64,000 bases of DNA from Owenweeksia hongkongensis DSM 17368 (GTDB lineage: Bacteria > Bacteroidota > Bacteroidia > Flavobacteriales > Schleiferiaceae): the NCBI RefSeq assembly GCF_000236705.1, contig NC_016599.1, positions 2,604,001 to 2,668,000 on the forward strand, read 5' to 3'. A model generated the notes under the pieces. That model did no database searches, had not been told where the DNA came from, and was given only the letters and a program-made list of their open reading frames with translations. Below are positions 37,058 through 46,384 of this stretch, piece after piece (positions within the stretch are counted from its first letter, which is position 1; each line of letters starts with the position of its first letter). Both the position numbers and the translations under genes were made by a program.

Positions 37058-38281
37058 ATGCAGCAATTTTTACAAAAATGGGGAGAAGCCGCCTATACAA
37101 GTGCTGGCTTTTTTTGGATGGCACTATGGGCATTTGCTTTAGGCTACCTCATTAGTAGTATGATTCAAGTTTTTGTTACAGAAGAGCGCATGCAAAAAAC
37201 CATGGGCCAGAAAGAAGGAAAGGGTGTCCTACTAGGTGCTTTTTTTGGGTTTATCAGTAGTTCATGTAGTTTTTCGGCCTTGGCTTCTGCCAAATCACTT
37301 TTTCAAAAAGGGGCAAGTTTTGTTTCTTCTATTTCATTTCTGTTAGCCTCTACCAATCTGGTGGTGGAGTTGGGAATCATCATATCCATTTTTTTAGGGT
37401 GGCAATTTGTAGTGGGTGAATATGTGGGAGGCGTCCTGCTAATATTAATCAGTTGGCTCTTAATTAGAATTATTAACCCAACTAAATTGATAAAACGGGC
37501 CAGAGAAAATTTGAAGTCTGCCGAAGAAGATGAAGAGGCTGAAAAGTCTGATTGGAAGGAGAGCATAAAGAGAGAAAAAAACTGGGCAAAAGTTTCTCGC
37601 CAATACGCCATGGAGTGGAAAATGGTATGGAAGGATGTTACGGTGGGCTTTACCATTGCTGGAATAGTTGCGGCTTTTGTTCCTGACTCATTTTTTCAGA
37701 CATTATTTATAAACTCAGGAAATGGCAACACCGACTTTTCATTTTTTGAGATTCTGGAGCATGTTATTGTTGGGCCGGTTGCGGCCTTTTTAACTTTTAT
37801 CGGATCTATGGGAAATATTCCTTTGGCGGCACTTTTGTTTGGCAAAGGGGTGAGCTTTGCAGGAGTAATGGCATTTATTTTTAGCGACCTGGTGGTGTTT
37901 CCGGTATTGAGAATAAATGCGAAATACTATGGTTGGAAAATGTCATTGTTTATTCTGTTTTTACTTTTTACATCACTTATCGGGACTTCGCTAATGTTGC
38001 ATTATGGTTTTTCCTTAGCGGGAATATTACCAGATCCCTCTCAGGTTACCATCTCCGATTCCAAATATTTTGAACTGAACTATACATTTTACCTGAACCT
38101 TGCCTTTCTCGCTCTTTCTGGATTCCTGATGTGGTTAGGTTTTTCAAAGTTTAAGGGGATGCACTACATGAAGGAAATGGCACCAAAAAGTAAACTGCTG
38201 GAGCAAGTTTTAAAGTATCTGGCCTTACTTTGTTATTTGTGGCTGGCAGGAGGATTGGTGGTGTACTTTTTTTATTCTTAA
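37058..38281 (+). CDS. Permease of the DUF318/ArsP-like family
   Basis: A 407-residue membrane protein with about ten helices and a charged central loop (about 145-185). The first helices show GFISSSCSFSALASAKSLFQKG, containing the conserved cysteine-bearing motif of the family, and a second copy-like region GSMGNIPLAALLFGKGVSFAG appears after the loop. Some relatives export organoarsenicals, but most members have no known substrate, so arsenic transport should not be assumed. A small hairpin (37041-37055) directly precedes the ATG. Confidence 0.78.
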   Translation: MQQFLQKWGEAAYTSAGFFWMALWAFALGYLISSMIQVFVTEERMQKTMGQKEGKGVLLGAFFGFISSSCSFSALASAKSLFQKGASFVSSISFLLASTNLVVELGIIISIFLGWQFVVGEYVGGVLLILISWLLIRIINPTKLIKRARENLKSAEEDEEAEKSDWKESIKREKNWAKVSRQYAMEWKMVWKDVTVGFTIAGIVAAFVPDSFFQTLFINSGNGNTDFSFFEILEHVIVGPVAAFLTFIGSMGNIPLAALLFGKGVSFAGVMAFIFSDLVVFPVLRINAKYYGWKMSLFILFLLFTSLIGTSLMLHYGFSLAGILPDPSQVTISDSKYFELNYTFYLNLAFLALSGFLMWLGFSKFKGMHYMKEMAPKSKLLEQVLKYLALLCYLWLAGGLVVYFFYS

Positions 38282-38350
38282 AAAAAGAGATTGCCTAATT
38301 GCTGAGCAGGATATTAATACACCTTTGCATCAATTAGCAAAAAATTAAAA

Positions 38351-38358
38351 TAATTTTG
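38351..38358 (+). promoter_or_regulatory. -7 promoter element of the porW/sprE-like gene
   Basis: TAATTTTG fits TAnnTTTG; a TTTG at 38324-38327 could be the -33 element, with a spacer of 23 bases, slightly longer than usual. Confidence 0.4.
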
Positions 38359-38402
38359 CTCTTTTGCAGTTACACAAATTGAATCCTTAAAAGGCGATCG
38401 CT

Positions 38403-41036
38403 CTGAAACCATATAAATTACTAATAGTCCTATTCTTTGGACTGGCTCTTGTATTGGCCGGCTGTAAAAAAACGAAAGACACTTTTACGAGCCGTACTTT
38501 TCACCGTATGGTATCCAAGTTTAATCCATTGTATAATGGTCAGCAGGCTATGGTACAGGGCGAGGCCGCACTAAAGCAGGCGCATCGCGATGATTTCAAC
38601 ACTATACTTTCGGTATTTCAGGAGGGTGATAAAGCTGCGGCTTCTAATGTAAAGCCTACAATGGATAAGGCCATTGAAAAAGCGGCCAAGGTCATTCAGG
38701 AGCACTCTATGATGATTCGCAATGACCAAAAGAACACTTATGTGGATGATAGTTATCTGCTTTTGGGAAAAGCCAGATACTACAAACGTGAGTATTTGGA
38801 GGCACTTGAAACATTTAATTATTGTGTGCAGCAATACCCAGATTCAAAAGATTATGAAGAAGCACGCTATTGGGCGGCACGCACCGAAACACGTTTGGGG
38901 AACTTTATCAGTGCTAAGGATAAGTTTGAAAAAATGTATCGAAGTGAGCGACTTCCAAAAAAATTGAAGGGAGATGTTTTTGCGGCTTTTGGCCAATTGG
39001 AGATTGATCAAAAACATTACTCTGTGGCTATACAGCTGCTTACCCAGGCGGTGGATAAAACAAAGGACCGGGATAGTGAAATTCGATGGATGTTTATTAT
39101 CGGTCAGCTGCATTCTGCACTGGGCAATGATTTTGAGGCGAGTGAAATGTTTAAGAAGGTGATCAAAAAAGGCCCTCCTTACGAACTGCTTTTTCAAGCA
39201 CAGCTAAATCGCGCACGTAATTATGACGTAGATCTACAGGATCCGGAAGTTGTGATGGACGACTTGCGAGCTATGCTGAAGGATGATAAAAATTATGATA
39301 ATCGTGATCAGATTTATTATGTGATGGCTGAGGTGCAAGCCAAGCTTGATGAAGACGGCTTGGAAGAAGACTATTTAAAAGAATCAGTTCGCAATAGCAC
39401 CATCAATAATAATCAAAAAGGGATGAGCTATTTGAAGTTGGCCGAAAACAATTTTGATGATAAAATGTACACAGTGGCTTCTGCCTATTACGATAGCTCC
39501 TTTACCAACATTGATAAAGAAAACCCACGCTTTGATGAGGTAAAAAGGAAAAAGGAAAGCTTGGGTGAGTTGGTGAAAAACCTGAACATTATTATTACCC
39601 AAGACAGCCTACAGATGCTAGCCAATATGGGCGAAAAGCAACGCTTGCGCAAAATAGAAGAGATAGTAGAAAAGGAACAAGAAGCTGCTGAAGAAAAAAG
39701 AAGGGAGGACGAAATGCGAAACTCGAATCCTTTTGCACAGGAAGGCTCTATTACAGCAAATAACCAAGGTGCAGTAAAGGGTGGTCAATGGTATTTTTAC
39801 AATCAAAGCTTGCGATCGGTGGGCGTGCGTGATTTTACAAACCAGTTTGGAAACCGAAAGCTGGAAGATAACTGGCGAAGAAGAGATAAGGAAACGATAA
39901 GTGACTTTGACGGAGGCAAAAGTAGCGATGACGATCTTGAAGAAGGAGGCGATGTGACGGCCTCTGCTGAAGAGGAAGCGAACAGTAAAGTGCAGCAGTA
40001 TTTGGCAAATGTTCCACTTACTGAAGAGGCAATGGCCAAAAGCCATGTGATGATAATAGATGCATTCATAAATGTGGGAGCTATTTATAAGGATAACTTT
40101 CAGGATTATCACCAAGCTGAAGTGGAGCTCAAAGAACTCCTAAAACGATACCCGGACTTGGAACTAAAAAGCCGTGTGTGGTATATGCTGTATCGCATAA
40201 ATGTGCTGGCCGAAGATGAAACGGATGCTCAGTATTATAAGAACTTAATTAAACAGGAGTTTCCCGATTCTGAATATGCTCGCCTAGTGGATGGCTTGGT
40301 AGCTGGAGGTGAGCAAGATGCTTCTAAAGCCAAGTTGTATTACATAAAAACCTACAAGTCTTTTAAAGAAAGCGAATACAAAAAGGCGTTAAAGATGTCT
40401 GATTCAGGAGCGGTGGCTTTTGGTAATACAGAGCAAGGCCCACAGTTTTTGATGGTAAAAGCATTGAGCCAGGGAAAGGTAGGAAAAACGGAAAGTATGA
40501 TAGCTACACTTACTGTGGTGAGCAATCAGTATGCAAGTACCGAGCAAGGAAAAGAAGCTGCGCGAATCTTAGCACAAATAGGAAGTGGTAAGGAAGAAGA
40601 GGCTAAGGTCAACGAAAAGCCGGGATCCGTGGCTACAGAACAACCTGAAGAAAAGGAAGAAGAGTCACCTTATAAGGTAACCGATAATGAGCAACACAAG
40701 TATATTTTGGTAGTGCCCAATACCAAAGGTTTAGTGAGTAATATGACCATAGCTATAGCAGATTTTAATAAGAAGTATTTTAAAAACTCTGGCCTGAAAA
40801 CAAAGGCGGTGTATTTAAATCCTTCAGAGCAAATGATATTAGTGAGTGGTCTGGCAGATAAGAAGGAAGCGCTTAGTTATGTGGAGAATATAACGCAGCA
40901 AAAAGTGGCTAGCAAAGGTTTGGGAGGGGCAGCCGTAAAACATTTTGTAATTTCGAACACTAATTTTCAAACCTTCTACAGCACAAAAGATTTTGAAGGG
41001 TACGAGTCATATTATAAGGAGAATTACATAAAGTAA
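38403..41036 (+). CDS. PorW/SprE-like type IX secretion TPR lipoprotein, CTG start
   Basis: An 877-residue lipoprotein with TPR repeats in the first 400 residues, an acidic low-complexity middle and a helical C-terminal region, matching SprE/PorW, a periplasmic-side component of the type IX secretion system needed for secretion and gliding in relatives. The only start giving a signal peptide is CTG at 38403 (KPYKLLIVLFFGLALVLAGC, lipid-bearing Cys21). An in-frame TAA lies five codons upstream and the first TTG (38454) would remove the signal peptide. An AAAGG stretch sits nine bases before the CTG. It is followed closely by the bactofilin and ATP synthase genes. Confidence 0.87.
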   Translation: MKPYKLLIVLFFGLALVLAGCKKTKDTFTSRTFHRMVSKFNPLYNGQQAMVQGEAALKQAHRDDFNTILSVFQEGDKAAASNVKPTMDKAIEKAAKVIQEHSMMIRNDQKNTYVDDSYLLLGKARYYKREYLEALETFNYCVQQYPDSKDYEEARYWAARTETRLGNFISAKDKFEKMYRSERLPKKLKGDVFAAFGQLEIDQKHYSVAIQLLTQAVDKTKDRDSEIRWMFIIGQLHSALGNDFEASEMFKKVIKKGPPYELLFQAQLNRARNYDVDLQDPEVVMDDLRAMLKDDKNYDNRDQIYYVMAEVQAKLDEDGLEEDYLKESVRNSTINNNQKGMSYLKLAENNFDDKMYTVASAYYDSSFTNIDKENPRFDEVKRKKESLGELVKNLNIIITQDSLQMLANMGEKQRLRKIEEIVEKEQEAAEEKRREDEMRNSNPFAQEGSITANNQGAVKGGQWYFYNQSLRSVGVRDFTNQFGNRKLEDNWRRRDKETISDFDGGKSSDDDLEEGGDVTASAEEEANSKVQQYLANVPLTEEAMAKSHVMIIDAFINVGAIYKDNFQDYHQAEVELKELLKRYPDLELKSRVWYMLYRINVLAEDETDAQYYKNLIKQEFPDSEYARLVDGLVAGGEQDASKAKLYYIKTYKSFKESEYKKALKMSDSGAVAFGNTEQGPQFLMVKALSQGKVGKTESMIATLTVVSNQYASTEQGKEAARILAQIGSGKEEEAKVNEKPGSVATEQPEEKEEESPYKVTDNEQHKYILVVPNTKGLVSNMTIAIADFNKKYFKNSGLKTKAVYLNPSEQMILVSGLADKKEALSYVENITQQKVASKGLGGAAVKHFVISNTNFQTFYSTKDFEGYESYYKENYIK

Positions 41037-41043
41037 ATCACAG

Positions 41044-41466
41044 ATGATTAAGAAAAATAGGGACGTAACAGATGCAAACCAAGCAAGCAATCGGATATTG
41101 GCCGGAACCAATATTGAAGGCGAGGTGCATTCAAACGGAGATATTAGAGTAGATGGATCACTAAAAGGAACCATTAGCATTAGCGGAAAATTGGTGATTG
41201 GCGAAAACGGATCTGTAGAAGGTGACATTAAGTGTGCTTACGCCACCGTTTCTGGTAAGCTGAAGGGCAAGGTTGAGGTAAGTGAATTGCTATCACTACA
41301 AGCCACGGCTATAGTAAATGGAGAGGTGCAAACCAATAAACTATCTGTAGAGCCTGGTGCTGAGTTCAGCGGATCATGTAATATGGGATCGGTAGTAAGA
41401 AAGATGAAGAATGATGAATCAGCAGGAAACCGATCAGAAAAATCAAAAGAAGAAGCCTCAGCTTAA
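41044..41466 (+). CDS. Bactofilin (polymer-forming cytoskeletal protein)
   Basis: A 140-residue protein with a central bactofilin beta-helix (about residues 15-115): repeated turns such as GTNIEGEVHSNGDIRVDGSL, GTISISGKLVIGENGSVEGD and KLSVEPGAEFSG. Bactofilins polymerise without nucleotide and scaffold cell-wall or polar complexes. The N-terminal 15 and C-terminal 25 residues are disordered and charged. The last 56 bases overlap the atpZ start, so the tail is encoded by dual-use DNA. It lies seven bases after porW. Confidence 0.92.
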   Translation: MIKKNRDVTDANQASNRILAGTNIEGEVHSNGDIRVDGSLKGTISISGKLVIGENGSVEGDIKCAYATVSGKLKGKVEVSELLSLQATAIVNGEVQTNKLSVEPGAEFSGSCNMGSVVRKMKNDESAGNRSEKSKEEASA

Positions 41467-41650
41467 TTCTTATATAAAATACTCCACTTTGGCATTCCAG
41501 ATGGGGGGTATAATTGTGGCTGGAGTATTGTTGGGCTCTTGGCTAGACAAGCGCAACGCTAATGAAACACCATGGTTTACCATAGGCATTGGATTGTTTT
41601 CAATCTTTGCAGCACTCTATCTCACCCTTCGCGATTTTCTAAAAAAGTAA
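41411..41650 (+). CDS. AtpZ/AtpI-family small membrane protein
   Basis: A 79-residue protein with two helices: IKYSTLAFQMGGIIVAGVLLGSWLD and TIGIGLFSIFAALYLTLRDFL. It matches AtpZ proteins, which precede ATP synthase operons in this phylum and are proposed to help assemble the c-ring or supply Mg2+. The ATG at 41411 (or the next codon at 41414) lies inside the bactofilin gene; the next internal Met would remove the first helix. Confidence 0.85.
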   Translation: MMNQQETDQKNQKKKPQLNSYIKYSTLAFQMGGIIVAGVLLGSWLDKRNANETPWFTIGIGLFSIFAALYLTLRDFLKK

Positions 41651-42055
41651 ATGACGGTACTTAAAGCCTTTTTACAGTTTCTCTTAAAGTTGCTGGTTTT
41701 TTCGCTGGTGGTTGCGGCATTACATTATTTGGTCGCTACTAATATTTCCATGACTTTTCCTATAAAGGAGGTTTACAAAATGCATGTATTTGTGGTGGCG
41801 CTTACCATGCTTGCTTACGCAATGCTCTTGGTGGTGGCAAGGTTGGATGACACCAAGGTGGGGTTCACCTTTGCCGGATTGGTAATTATAAAAATGATCG
41901 TAAGCTTTGCTTATCTGTATCCACTACTGGAGCCACCAGTGTATGATGTAAAGGAAGTTGTTTTCAATTTTTTTGCTATTTACCTTGCATTTTTGTTTTT
42001 CGAAGTACGCGAGGCCTATATTCTTATCCAAAAGAGCCCCTTCGCAGCTGAGTAG
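41651..42055 (+). CDS. Four-helix membrane protein of the ATP synthase operon (DUF6168-like)
   Basis: A 134-residue protein directly abutting atpZ (no gap), with four hydrophobic segments at about 6-28, 43-64, 72-92 and 101-123. I recall flavobacterial proteins of this size between atpZ and atpB under the label DUF6168. The position suggests a role in F0 assembly comparable to AtpI, which is inference. Confidence 0.65.
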   Translation: MTVLKAFLQFLLKLLVFSLVVAALHYLVATNISMTFPIKEVYKMHVFVVALTMLAYAMLLVVARLDDTKVGFTFAGLVIIKMIVSFAYLYPLLEPPVYDVKEVVFNFFAIYLAFLFFEVREAYILIQKSPFAAE

Positions 42056-42108
42056 TAAAAGGCAAAAGTTTTCCTTTTTTTTCCACTATTCGTTCAAATA
42101 TTTATCTC

Positions 42109-42116
42109 TACATTTG
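42109..42116 (+). promoter_or_regulatory. -7 promoter element before atpB
   Basis: TACATTTG fits TAnnTTTG and lies 38 bases before the atpB ATG in a 99-base gap, suggesting an internal promoter that lets the ATP synthase genes be transcribed apart from bactofilin and atpZ. Confidence 0.4.
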
Positions 42117-42154
42117 CCCCGATTTTTAAAAAGGCTAAGTTGACACTTTATACA

Positions 42155-43315
42155 ATGAGTAAATATTTAAAACTCAGTTCTTTAGCAGTTTTTATGCTGT
42201 TGTTAGGGTTCTCCAGTAACTTGCAAGCGCAAGATAAAAATGAGCACAATCTAGAGGATCGTGCCGCTGAAAAAGTGGATTTAGACCACTCACAGCTGGA
42301 TGAGCATCATGAAGAAGCTGCGCACGGTGATGAGGAGGGTGAGTTTGATCCTGCTGAAATGATTTTGCATCATATTGGTGACACTCACGGTTTTCATGTA
42401 TATGGTGAGGGCCATGATGCTGTTTCTGTTGCGTTGCCAGTTATCTTGTGGACAGATAACGGCTTGGTTACTTTCATGTCTTCAGCTTTTCATCATGATA
42501 TAGAAGGTAGAGAAGTGGTAGAGCGCAATGGAATGCGTTTCGTGAATCTTCATGAACACATCTTTATGCTTGAAGAAGGAGCTACTACTCTAGAGTTAGA
42601 TGATGAGCACCATCCGGTAAACGCTAGCGCGCCAGTTGACCTTTCTATTACCAAAAATGTATTCACACTTTTAATGTCAGCTGTTTTTCTTTGCTTGATA
42701 TTTATACCTGTAGGAGGAAAATATAAGAAAGGACATGCGGTGCCAAGTGGACTTGCTTCCTTTATGGAGCCTCTTGTAGTATTTGTACGTGATGAAATCG
42801 CAAGACCTAATATTGGTAAGAAATACGAGAAGTATATGGGTTTCCTACTTACTATTTTCTTCCTTATTTGGATAAACAACCTTATCGGGCTTATTCCTTT
42901 CTTCCCTTTTAGTGCCAACCTTTCTGGTAACATTGCTTTTACTATGACTTTGGCCGCATTTACACTTATTGTAGTAAATATTAATGGTAGTAAGCATTAC
43001 TGGAGCCATATCTTTGCACCACCCACCCACTGGGCTTTGTGGCCAATTATGATTCCTATTGAAGTTATTGGAATACTTACCAAGCCTTTCGCATTGATGA
43101 TTCGTTTGTTTGCAAACATCTCTGCAGGTCACATTATTATTTTGAGTTTGATGTCCTTGATTTTTGTTTTCAAAAATGTGGGAGTAGCAGGAATCTCAGT
43201 GCCATTTGCACTATTTATATCAGTATTAGAGCTGTTGGTAGCAGCATTACAGGCCTTTATCTTCACCATGCTTGCAGCCCTATTTATTGGCCAAGCAGTA
43301 GAGGAAGGTCATTAA
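42155..43315 (+). CDS. atpB: F-type ATP synthase subunit a
   Basis: A 386-residue membrane subunit forming the proton half-channels. The ATG at 42155 starts a signal peptide (MSKYLKLSSLAVFMLLLGF, cleavage near LQAQ). About 140 His/Asp/Glu-rich periplasmic residues come before the standard subunit a core, an extension seen in Bacteroidota. The essential arginine is in the penultimate helix as MIRLFANISAGHIIIL. It heads the atpB-E-F-H-A-G order. Confidence 0.95.
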   Translation: MSKYLKLSSLAVFMLLLGFSSNLQAQDKNEHNLEDRAAEKVDLDHSQLDEHHEEAAHGDEEGEFDPAEMILHHIGDTHGFHVYGEGHDAVSVALPVILWTDNGLVTFMSSAFHHDIEGREVVERNGMRFVNLHEHIFMLEEGATTLELDDEHHPVNASAPVDLSITKNVFTLLMSAVFLCLIFIPVGGKYKKGHAVPSGLASFMEPLVVFVRDEIARPNIGKKYEKYMGFLLTIFFLIWINNLIGLIPFFPFSANLSGNIAFTMTLAAFTLIVVNINGSKHYWSHIFAPPTHWALWPIMIPIEVIGILTKPFALMIRLFANISAGHIIILSLMSLIFVFKNVGVAGISVPFALFISVLELLVAALQAFIFTMLAALFIGQAVEEGH

Positions 43316-43327
43316 GATTTTTTTTAA

Positions 43328-43549
<222 letters not shown>

Positions 43550-43561
43550 TTGAAGAAGACC

Positions 43562-43601
43562 AAACCGAAGCTCAGTAGCGGTTGGCTGCTAGCTTCGGTT
43601 T
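43562..43601 (+). promoter_or_regulatory. Intra-operon mRNA hairpin between atpE and atpF
   Basis: An 11-bp perfect stem (43562-43572 with 43591-43601) continues, after one bulged base, into a 6-bp stem with one G-T pair (43574-43579 with 43585-43590) and a 5-base loop. There is no run of T after it (TTTAATTAAAC), so it is unlikely to terminate fully. It more likely protects the 3' end of atpE mRNA or attenuates transcription into atpF, matching the higher c-subunit copy number. Confidence 0.7.
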
Positions 43602-43654
43602 AATTAAACAAAGAAAACAAGTACTTACATAAAAGAATAAACCAGTTTATTAAT

Positions 43655-44149
43655 ATGGAATTAGTAACGCCCGCAATTGGACTGATCGTTTGGACCACTC
43701 TTACTTTCCTTATCCTACTTTTCCTTTTAGGGAAATTTGCTTGGAAACCGATCTTGAAAGCGGTAAAAGACCGTGAAACATCTATTTCAGATGCATTAAA
43801 ATCTGCGGACAAGGCTCGCGAAGAAATGGAGAAATTGAAGTCTGACAATGAGCAGATTCTCCGTGAAGCAAGAGCTGAAAGAGACGGTATTCTAAAAGAC
43901 GCCCGTGAGATTAGCGAAAAGATGGTAGCTGACGCAAAGGCAAAAGCTACTGCAGAAGGAAATAAAGTTATCGAGCAAGCTCGCGAGCAAATCGAAAACC
44001 AAAAAATGGCGGCTATTGTTGATTTGAAGAATCAGGTAGCTAAAATGTCAATCGACATTGCTGAAAAAATTATCCGCAAGGAACTTTCTGATAAAGCAAA
44101 CCAGGAAGCTCTTGTTGGGGAGCAATTGCAAGATTTCAAATTAAACTAA
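43655..44149 (+). CDS. atpF: F-type ATP synthase subunit b
   Basis: A 164-residue peripheral-stalk subunit. One N-terminal membrane helix (GLIVWTTLTFLILLFLLGKFAWKPI, about 10-34) is followed by a long charged coiled coil. Its 5' untranslated stretch after the hairpin is about 53 bases. Ten bases separate it from atpH. Confidence 0.95.
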   Translation: MELVTPAIGLIVWTTLTFLILLFLLGKFAWKPILKAVKDRETSISDALKSADKAREEMEKLKSDNEQILREARAERDGILKDAREISEKMVADAKAKATAEGNKVIEQAREQIENQKMAAIVDLKNQVAKMSIDIAEKIIRKELSDKANQEALVGEQLQDFKLN

Positions 44150-44159
44150 GGCGCACCTG

Positions 44160-44717
44160 ATGATAGTAACCGCATTAAATCGCAGATACGCAAAGTCTCT
44201 TCTTGATCTTTCTATCGAGCAAAATAAGCTTGAGGAAAGCATGAAGGATATGGACTATGTAATGAAGGTTATTGCTTCTTCAAGAGATTTGCGTGTATTG
44301 TTGAAGAGCCCAATTGTAAATGCTGATAAAAAGGAAGCGATTCTTGTCAACTTGTTTCAAGGACAGATAAGCGACCTTACCTTCAAGTTTATCAACATCA
44401 TTTTGAGCAAAGGGCGTGAGTCTCAGCTTGAAGGTATTGCACACGGCTTTTTGAACCTTTACCGCAAAAATAAAGGTATAGAAGAGGCTGTAGTAACAAG
44501 TGCAGTAGAATTGAGCGAAGCTCAACGAAATGATATCCGCGAAAAGCTGAAAGGCATAACCGGAAACTCTATAGAAATTACAGAGATGATAGATCCATCA
44601 ATTATTGGTGGTGTTAAAATCAGAGTTGGAGACAAGCAATATAACGGTAGCATCGCGTACCAGCTTGACCAGCTTAAGAGACAATTTGAGTCTAACCAGT
44701 ATATAGCAGATTTTTAA
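44160..44717 (+). CDS. atpH: F-type ATP synthase subunit delta
   Basis: A 185-residue soluble stalk protein linking F1 to subunit b (OSCP homolog). The N-terminal helical bundle (VTALNRRYAKSLLDLSIEQNKLEE) and the C-terminal signature IIGGVKIRVGDKQYNGSIAYQLDQL are clear. Confidence 0.95.
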   Translation: MIVTALNRRYAKSLLDLSIEQNKLEESMKDMDYVMKVIASSRDLRVLLKSPIVNADKKEAILVNLFQGQISDLTFKFINIILSKGRESQLEGIAHGFLNLYRKNKGIEEAVVTSAVELSEAQRNDIREKLKGITGNSIEITEMIDPSIIGGVKIRVGDKQYNGSIAYQLDQLKRQFESNQYIADF

Positions 44718-44743
44718 ATAACCATTCATAAAGGTTAATCGAG

Positions 44744-46318
44744 ATGGCAGATGTAAACCCAGCTGAAGTATCAGCAATTTTAAGACAACAACTTGCAGGA
44801 TTCAAATCTGAATCTGAGCTAGAAGAAGTAGGAACTGTATTGCAAGTAGGTGACGGTATTGCCCGCGCCTATGGTTTGGGCAAAGCTCAAGCCGGTGAAT
44901 TGGTTGAATTTGAAAGTGGACTAAGAGGAATCGTACTTAACCTTGAAGAAGATAACGTAGGTATCGTACTATTAGGCCCAGCAGATAATATCAAAGAGGG
45001 TAGCACTGTAAAACGCACCAACCGTATCGCATCACTAAAAGTAGGTGAAGGTATGCTAGGTCGTGTGGTAGACACTCTTGGTAACCCTATTGATGGTAAA
45101 GGACCAATCCAAGGCGAAACTTTTGAAATGCCACTTGAGCGTAAAGCTCCTGGTGTTATCTATCGTCAGCCGGTAACTGAGCCACTTCAAACGGGTATCA
45201 AAGCGATTGACTCTATGATTCCTGTAGGAAGAGGTCAGCGTGAGTTGATTATTGGTGACCGTCAGACTGGTAAGTCTACCGTGGCGATTGATACCATCAT
45301 CAACCAAAAAGAATTTTACGATAAGGGAGAGCCTGTATTCTGTATCTATGTGGCTATTGGCCAAAAAGGATCTACAGTGGCAGGTATTGCTAAAACCCTT
45401 GAAGATAAAGGAGCAATGGCTTACACTGTAATTGTAGCTTCAAATGCTGCTGATCCTGCACCAATGCAGTTTTACGCACCATTTGCCGGAGCTGCTATCG
45501 GTGAGTATTTCCGTGATACAGGTCGTCCTGCTTTGATCGTATTTGATGACTTGTCTAAGCAAGCTGTTGCATACCGTGAGGTATCTCTACTATTGAGACG
45601 TCCTCCAGGTCGTGAGGCTTACCCTGGTGATGTATTTTACCTACACAGCCGCTTATTGGAGCGTGCCGCTAAGGTGATCAATGATGATGAAATCGCATCT
45701 CAGATGAACGATCTTCCAGAGTCATTGAAGGGTAAAGTAAAAGGTGGTGGTTCACTTACCGCTCTTCCAATTATCGAAACTCAGGCGGGTGATGTATCAG
45801 CATATATTCCTACCAACGTAATTTCGATTACTGACGGACAGATCTTCTTGGAATCTGACTTGTTCCTATCAGGTGTGCGTCCTGCAATTAACGTAGGTAT
45901 TTCTGTATCACGTGTAGGAGGTAACGCTCAGATTAAGTCGATGAAGAAAGTATCGGGTACCCTTAAGCTTGACCAAGCTCAGTACCGCGAACTAGAAGCA
46001 TTTGCTAAGTTTGGTTCTGACCTTGATGCTGCCACTATGGGAGTAATCAACAAAGGAAAGCGTAACGTGGAAATCCTTAAGCAAGGTGTAAACAGCCCTG
46101 TGTCTGTAGAAAAGCAAATTGCTATCATTTATGCAGGTACCAAGGGATTGCTTAACAATGTTCCTGTAGAAAAAGTGAAAGCTTTTGAAACTGAGTATAT
46201 CAGCTTTTTGGAAAACAAGCACCAAGACATTTTGGATACTTTGAGAGCTGGAAAACTTACCGATGAAGTTACTGATGTATTGACGAAAGTAGCTAAGGAA
46301 TTATCAGCGAATTACTAG
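44744..46318 (+). CDS. atpA: F-type ATP synthase subunit alpha
   Basis: A 524-residue F1 subunit with the Walker A loop GDRQTGKS and the subunit signature [14 protein letters not shown], matching the regulatory nucleotide-binding alpha chain. A 66-base spacer with a 7-bp hairpin (46344-46350 with 46368-46374) and a tandem CAAACTG repeat precedes atpG; nothing else is seen there. Confidence 0.97.
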   Translation: MADVNPAEVSAILRQQLAGFKSESELEEVGTVLQVGDGIARAYGLGKAQAGELVEFESGLRGIVLNLEEDNVGIVLLGPADNIKEGSTVKRTNRIASLKVGEGMLGRVVDTLGNPIDGKGPIQGETFEMPLERKAPGVIYRQPVTEPLQTGIKAIDSMIPVGRGQRELIIGDRQTGKSTVAIDTIINQKEFYDKGEPVFCIYVAIGQKGSTVAGIAKTLEDKGAMAYTVIVASNAADPAPMQFYAPFAGAAIGEYFRDTGRPALIVFDDLSKQAVAYREVSLLLRRPPGREAYPGDVFYLHSRLLERAAKVINDDEIASQMNDLPESLKGKVKGGGSLTALPIIETQAGDVSAYIPTNVISITDGQIFLESDLFLSGVRPAINVGISVSRVGGNAQIKSMKKVSGTLKLDQAQYRELEAFAKFGSDLDAATMGVINKGKRNVEILKQGVNSPVSVEKQIAIIYAGTKGLLNNVPVEKVKAFETEYISFLENKHQDILDTLRAGKLTDEVTDVLTKVAKELSANY

Positions 46319-46384
46319 TTTTCAATTAGCATAAAAGCAGTGGGCAATTTGCAAACTGCAAACTGAAAAATTGCAATCTGAAAG

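Noticed and set aside
37058-38281. Arsenic efflux assignment for the DUF318 permease
   Set aside because: No arsenic resistance genes (arsR, arsC, arsM) are nearby, so only the family is given.
43562-43601. Hairpin after atpE as a true terminator
   Set aside because: It lacks a T run and the downstream subunit genes have no visible promoter of their own.
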